Source: Streptomyces sp. S.PNR 29
GTDB taxonomy: Bacteria > Actinomycetota > Actinomycetes > Streptomycetales > Streptomycetaceae
DNA: 64,000 nucleotides
Reading direction: 5' to 3'
Assembly (NCBI RefSeq): GCF_030386795.1
Contig: NZ_JANUQM010000012.1
Coordinates: 1-64,000, forward strand
Shown: positions 60,656 to 64,000 of the stretch, piece by piece
Layout: each line of letters starts with the position of its first letter
How positions within the stretch are numbered: the first letter of the stretch is position 1
Notes under the pieces: model-generated
What the model saw: the letters and a program-made list of their open reading frames with translations, nothing else
The model's database searches: none
Told to the model about the DNA's origin: nothing
Translations under genes and position numbers: made by a program

Positions 60656-61081
60656 GTGAACTCGTTCGTGCACAAGACCCTGGTGGTGCAGCTCCAGTCG
60701 GGCGTCACGGACCGTTTTCCCGTGCTCGCCCATCTGAGCTACGACATCGCCGACCCGTTCGCCGTCACCGTGGTCTTCAGCCATGACGGCCGCGTGCTCG
60801 CGCGGTGGCGGCTGGACCGGGAGATGCTCGCCGAGGGCCTCGCCGGCCCGGTCGGCGTGGGCGACGTGCGGTTGCGCCCCGTCTCGCGCGGCGTGTGGGA
60901 GGAGCTGCGGATGGAGCTGCTCGGCGACGCGCGTCCCGACGGGGGCCGCCATCACGCCGTGGTGTTCGCGTGGGCTTCGGCGATCGACGCCTTCCTGCGG
61001 GAGACCCACAGGATCGTGGAGCCCGGGCGGGAGGAAGTCCACGTAGACGACTTCCTGGCGGAGATCCTCGCCCGGGGCTGA
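60656..61081 (+). CDS. SsgA-family sporulation/cell-division regulator (SALP)
   Basis: A 141-residue SsgA-like protein ('LVVQLQSGVTDRFPVLAHLS', 'YDIADPFAVTVVFSHDGRVL', 'RWRLDREMLAEGLAGPVGVG', 'DVRLRPVSRGVWEELRMELL'). SALPs are specific to sporulating actinobacteria and steer septum and wall synthesis. Start GTG at 60656 behind gcggagg. GGGTAC at 60612-60617 with GCATC 13 bases upstream is near, but not at, SigB promoter spacing. Confidence 0.9.
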   Translation: MNSFVHKTLVVQLQSGVTDRFPVLAHLSYDIADPFAVTVVFSHDGRVLARWRLDREMLAEGLAGPVGVGDVRLRPVSRGVWEELRMELLGDARPDGGRHHAVVFAWASAIDAFLRETHRIVEPGREEVHVDDFLAEILARG

Positions 61082-61135
61082 CGGAGGCCGGCCGAAGGCC
61101 GTACGCGTGCCATCGGCCGTGCCGTCCGTCATGGG

Positions 61136-61633
61136 TCACCGCGACGTGTGGCGGTGCCGCGTCCACAGCGGCAGGGCGAACCAGCACAGCAGGTACCACC
61201 CCACCACGGCCGCGACCAGAAAGGGCACGAAGCCGTCGTGGGTCGCGACCCGCAGGATCAGCAGCAGTGAGGCCGTCGTCGTGGCGAGCAGCAGCACGAG
61301 GCCGAGCAGGGTCAGCCGGGACGCCACCTGTACCGCCTGCGGCTTCACACGTCGCCCGGAGACCAGGCGGTGCAGGGACACCGGGCCGATCAGCGCGCCG
61401 GTCGCGCAGGCGCCGAGGACGACCGTCACGATGTAGATGACCCGGTCCGTGTCCGCCAGGTCGTCGTACTTCGGTGTGAACACGACGGTGAGCAGGAAGC
61501 CGAACAGGATCTGGACGCCCATCTGAGCGACCCGGACCTCCTGGATCAGCTCCTGCCACATCCGGTCCGCTCTCTCCTCCTCGGTCTCGTCGCGCCCCCT
61601 GCGCCTGCCCGCCCCGCCTGCCGTGTCCGACAC
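61136..61633 (-). CDS. DUF6328 family membrane protein
   Basis: A 165-residue protein with four membrane spans after an N-terminal charged tail ('GGAGRRRGRDETEEERADRM', 'WQELIQEVRVAQMGVQILFG', 'FLLTVVFTPKYDDL'), characteristic of DUF6328. Role unknown. GTG at 61633. It is convergent with the SsgA-like gene and divergent from 61778. Confidence 0.8.
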   Translation of the reverse strand: MSDTAGGAGRRRGRDETEEERADRMWQELIQEVRVAQMGVQILFGFLLTVVFTPKYDDLADTDRVIYIVTVVLGACATGALIGPVSLHRLVSGRRVKPQAVQVASRLTLLGLVLLLATTTASLLLILRVATHDGFVPFLVAAVVGWYLLCWFALPLWTRHRHTSR

Positions 61634-61708
61634 AGTGCCTCCTCGTTGCCGGCGACCTTCCGTCCTTCTCCTTCCGCGAGTTCCCCGTGCGCGGCCGTCC
61701 TGTCGCCT

Positions 61709-61733
61709 GTTTGAGCGATCAGCGGGCGGTTAC
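61709..61733 (+). promoter_or_regulatory. SigB-type promoter for the gene at 61778
   Basis: GTTTG (61709-61713), 14 bases, GGTTAC (61728-61733). The -10 differs from GGGTAC by one base. It ends 44 bases before the ATG. Confidence 0.45.
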
Positions 61734-61777
61734 ACGGACCGCGGACTGAACACGACAGGCCGAGGAGGTCCCAGGCG

Positions 61778-62125
61778 ATGACCGACACGCAGCTCACCGT
61801 GACGCTCAGCGGTGGCGGCATCGAGGACGCGCGCGAGGTCGTGCGCACACTTCAGGGCGTGTTCGGGGAGCCGGACGACCTTCCGGCCAACGAGCACGCG
61901 ACGGTCCGTACGGCCGTCTTCACGTCCCCGGCGACGGTGGAGGCCTCGGGTTCGCCGCAACCGGGCGCCGTCCGGCTGTCGGCACCCGTGACGGTCACCG
62001 TCCAGGGCTCCCCGCAGGCCGTCGCAGCGGCGAGCGACACGCTGGCCCACGCCTTCAGGACCCGCGACGAGGGGGTGGCCTCCGGCGACCAGGAGCAGGA
62101 GAGGCAGCTGCTCCTGGTGCCGTGA
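61778..62125 (+). CDS. Small hypothetical protein
   Basis: A 115-residue protein with no recognised domain. It looks like a beta-alpha unit: 'QLTVTLSGGGIEDAREVVRT' then a Val/Thr-rich strand region 'RLSAPVTVTVQGSPQAVAAA' and an acidic/Gln-rich C terminus. Good ribosome site (gaggaggt at 61764-61771). A SigB-type promoter lies upstream, so it is probably a stress protein. It ends 9 bases before the convergent aldo/keto reductase. Confidence 0.65.
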   Translation: MTDTQLTVTLSGGGIEDAREVVRTLQGVFGEPDDLPANEHATVRTAVFTSPATVEASGSPQPGAVRLSAPVTVTVQGSPQAVAAASDTLAHAFRTRDEGVASGDQEQERQLLLVP

Positions 62126-62134
62126 AGAGGCTGC

Positions 62135-63118
62135 CTACCAGCGGCCCTCGACCTGGTCCTTGATACGCCGTTCGTACAGGTCGCGGATCTTCGTGAGCGT
62201 CTCCTCGGACAGCTCCGGCAGCCGGGCCGCGTCCGCGTTGGCGCGGGCCTGCTCGGGCGAGCGGGCTCCCGGGATCACGGTGGTCACACCCGGCTGCTGG
62301 ATGATCCAGCGCAGCGCCAGCTGTGCCGGGGTGCATCCCAGCGGGGCGAGTGCGGCGAACTCGGCGGCGGCCTCGACGCCGGTCACGTAGTCGACGCCGG
62401 AGAAGGTCTCGCCCACGTCGAAGGACTCGCCGTGCCGGTTGTAGGTGCGGTGGTCGTTCGCGGGGAAGACGGTGTCCTTGGTGTACTTGCCGGACAGCAG
62501 GCCTGAGGCGAGCGGCACCCGGGCGATGATGCCGACGCCCGCTTCCCGCGCCGCCGGCAGAACCTCGCGCAAGGGCTTCATACGGAACGGGTTGAGGATG
62601 ATCTGCACGCTCGCCACGTTCGGCCGGGCGATCGCGGTCAGCGCCTCCGCGCAGGTCTCCACACTGACGCCGTAGGCGGCGATCCGCTCCTCCTCGACAA
62701 GGGTGTCCAGGGCGTCGAACACCTCGTCCGTGGAGTAGACAGGCGTCGGCGGGCAGTGCAGCTGCACCAGGTCGATACGGTCGACGCCGAGGTTGCGCCG
62801 GGAGCGGTCGTTCCAGGCCCGGAAGTTGTCCAGGACGTAGTTCTCCGGGATCTGGTCCACGCGGCGGCCCATCTTCGTGGCGACCAGTACGTGCAGATCG
62901 GGCCGCGCGCTCAGGAACGTCGCGATGGTCTGCTCGCTGCGTCCGTCGCCGTAGACGTCCGCCGTGTCGAAGAAGGTCACCCCCGACTCGGCTGCCGCCT
63001 CCAGCACGGCCAGGGCTTCCTTGTCGTCGACGTCTCCCCAGTCGGCCCCCAGCTGCCACGTGCCGAGACCGACCACGGAGGCGTGCTGACCCGACCTGTC
63101 GAATGTGCGCTCGTCCAT
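62135..63118 (-). CDS. Aldo/keto reductase
   Basis: A 327-residue NADPH-dependent AKR with the catalytic tetrad in order: Asp/Tyr in 'FFDTADVYGDGRSEQ', Lys in 'VLVATKMGRRVDQIPENYVL', His in 'DLVQLHCPPTPVY'; the NADP-binding end is 'VIPGARSPEQARANADA'. Start at 63118 ('MDERTFDRSGQHASVVGLGT') is the usual start for this subgroup; the frame is open to 63190. Substrate unknown. The divergent oxidase starts at 63256. Confidence 0.9.
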   Translation of the reverse strand: MDERTFDRSGQHASVVGLGTWQLGADWGDVDDKEALAVLEAAAESGVTFFDTADVYGDGRSEQTIATFLSARPDLHVLVATKMGRRVDQIPENYVLDNFRAWNDRSRRNLGVDRIDLVQLHCPPTPVYSTDEVFDALDTLVEEERIAAYGVSVETCAEALTAIARPNVASVQIILNPFRMKPLREVLPAAREAGVGIIARVPLASGLLSGKYTKDTVFPANDHRTYNRHGESFDVGETFSGVDYVTGVEAAAEFAALAPLGCTPAQLALRWIIQQPGVTTVIPGARSPEQARANADAARLPELSEETLTKIRDLYERRIKDQVEGRW

Positions 63119-63177
63119 GGGCGTCAGTCTGACATCCGTCACGTCCGTGCGTGGAAGTACCCGCTCCGGCGCGACTT

Positions 63178-63190
63178 GTGAAAGTTTCAC
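63178..63190. promoter_or_regulatory. GTGAAAGTTTCAC dyad in the AKR/oxidase gap
   Basis: The 13-base sequence has six-base perfect arms around one base, in the 137-base divergent gap. A regulator binding site is possible; no regulator gene is adjacent within the window. Confidence 0.4.
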
Positions 63191-63255
63191 TCACAGGAGT
63201 GATGAGACAGGTCAGGAGCAGGGCTCTTGTGGACCCGGCTCCTAGCGTGAGTCCG

Positions 63256-64000
63256 TGACCGACCTCCACCTGCCCTCGGACGACTCGGACGACAGCCGTC
63301 CCGCTCCCTGGACCCGTCGGGGTTTTCTCCGCACCGCCGCCGCTCTGTCCGCCGTACCCGTGGTGCTCTCGGCGGACCCGGCCGTCGCCGCGCAGGAGTT
63401 GCCTGACTTCCCTGCGGGCGTCGCCCTCTACCGCTCGGCGTACCGGAACTGGGCCGGCGAGATCACCGCCGACGGCCTGTGGGCCTGTGCTCCGGCCGAC
63501 GCGGACCAGGTGGTCGCCGTCGTCAACTGGGCCTGGCGGCACGGCTGGAGGGTGCGTGCCCGGGGTTCCTCGCACGGCTGGTCGCCGCTGACGGTCACGG
63601 AGGGGACCCGGTCGGCCGCGCCCCTCCTCCTGGTCGACACCGCCACCCACCTCACCGGCCTGGCCCTTCGGTCCCCGACCGCCGTACGGGCCGGGACCGG
63701 CGTCACGATGGAGGCCCTGCTCACCCACCTGGAGCAGCACGGCCTCGGAGTCACGGCCACGCCCGCGCCCGGCGACCTGACCCTGGGCGGGGCGCTGGCC
63801 GTCGACGCGCACGGCACCGCCGTACCGGCGGAAGGCGAACAGCGGCCGCCCGGCCACACGTACGGCTCGCTGAGCAATCTCGTCCTGTCGCTGACGGCGG
63901 TGGTGTGGGACGAGGCGAGCGACGCCTACGTACTGCGGACGTTCCGCCGCGACGAGGAGGACTGCGCCGCGTTGCTCACGCATCTCGGGCGGTCCCTGGT
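63256..64000 (+). CDS. Tat-exported FAD-dependent oxidase, cholesterol-oxidase type II-like (5' part)
   Basis: The gene begins with GTG at 63256 and runs off the window at base 64000; 248 codons are seen. A Tat signal is clear: 'TRRGFLRTAAALSAVPVVLS' with twin Arg, then 'ADPAVAA'. The VAO-type FAD domain follows ('WAWRHGWRVRARGSSHGWSP', where the region RGSSHG marks FAD binding, then 'TPAPGDLTLGGALAVDAHGT'). Flavin would be covalently held if a His lies here. This matches the cholesterol oxidase type II / FAD_binding_4 family, but the substrate domain is not in view. Confidence 0.82.

Overview
The window is high-GC actinomycete DNA and almost certainly Streptomyces. It carries a GlgE-type trehalose/alpha-glucan operon, a WhiB-like protein, an SsgA-like protein, SigB-type sigma factor machinery, many GTG starts and several small Streptomyces-type DUF proteins (DUF1206, DUF5133, DUF6098, DUF6328, DUF6480). 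I found about 60 protein genes. I found no tRNA, rRNA, CRISPR array, prophage or intact transposase.

Layout. 1-5.9 kb: glgE (3' part)-treS-pep2-glgB, a tightly coupled operon linking trehalose, maltose-1-phosphate and branched glucan. 6-11.5 kb: a YbdK-like ligase, a long-chain acyl-CoA synthetase, an RsbW-like ATPase, a PRC-barrel protein and a short-chain dehydrogenase. 11.6-16.8 kb: a partner-switching module (RsbV-like antagonist, RsbR-like, RsbS-like, RsbT-like, a kinase/phosphatase fusion and a GAF-SpoIIE phosphatase). The last five genes are joined by start/stop overlaps, which makes this a stressosome-type operon. 17-26.6 kb: type II NADH dehydrogenase, a FUSC-type membrane protein, DUF1206, then on the minus strand anti-sigma ATPase -> SigB-type sigma factor -> DUF5133 ending in a strong hairpin; then a PLP decarboxylase-fold enzyme and an orphan cyclic-nucleotide domain. 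26.9-36.7 kb: MFS and LysE exporters with a divergent LysR regulator, WhiB-like protein, DUF6098, L,D-transpeptidase, M1 peptidase, a TetR/FAD-dehydrogenase pair and an AlkB-like dioxygenase. 36.9-43.7 kb: metallo-beta-lactamase, DUF4032, universal stress protein, an internally deleted VOC gene, and a three-gene operon joining a receiver-flavoprotein fusion, a cNMP-binding histidine kinase and a UBP zinc finger. 43.8-64 kb: a large LuxR regulator, secreted hydrolases, a TerD-CAP-CAP fusion, AIM24, a TPR/prenyl-synthase operon, a threonine dehydratase-like enzyme, a membrane pseudokinase, an LLM oxidoreductase, an HTH protein, an SsgA-like protein, DUF6328, an aldo/keto reductase and the 5' part of a Tat-exported FAD oxidase.

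How it fits together. The dominant theme is general stress. The Rsb module and the SigB-type sigma/anti-sigma pair lie 6 kb apart. Five intergenic sites (upstream of the PRC-barrel gene, the rsbV-like gene, the sigma gene, DUF6098 and the small gene at 61778) resemble the SigB-type promoter GNNTN-N14-GGGTAY with exactly 14 bases between the boxes. The inference is a local regulon in which partner switching frees a SigB-type factor that drives small stress proteins.

Most unusual observations: the redox-looking two-component operon whose response regulator output is a flavoprotein without the thioredoxin-reductase cysteines (40208-43688); three short elements that each start at a CTAG containing the stop codon of the upstream gene (29865, 36689, 43685), two of them CTAG-flanked and palindromic; the TerD-CAP-CAP fusion with no visible export signal; the GTGTATACAC operator pair in front of the TPR/prenyl-synthase operon; and the VOC gene that has lost its middle in frame. 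All of this is from reading sequence alone; no search was run.
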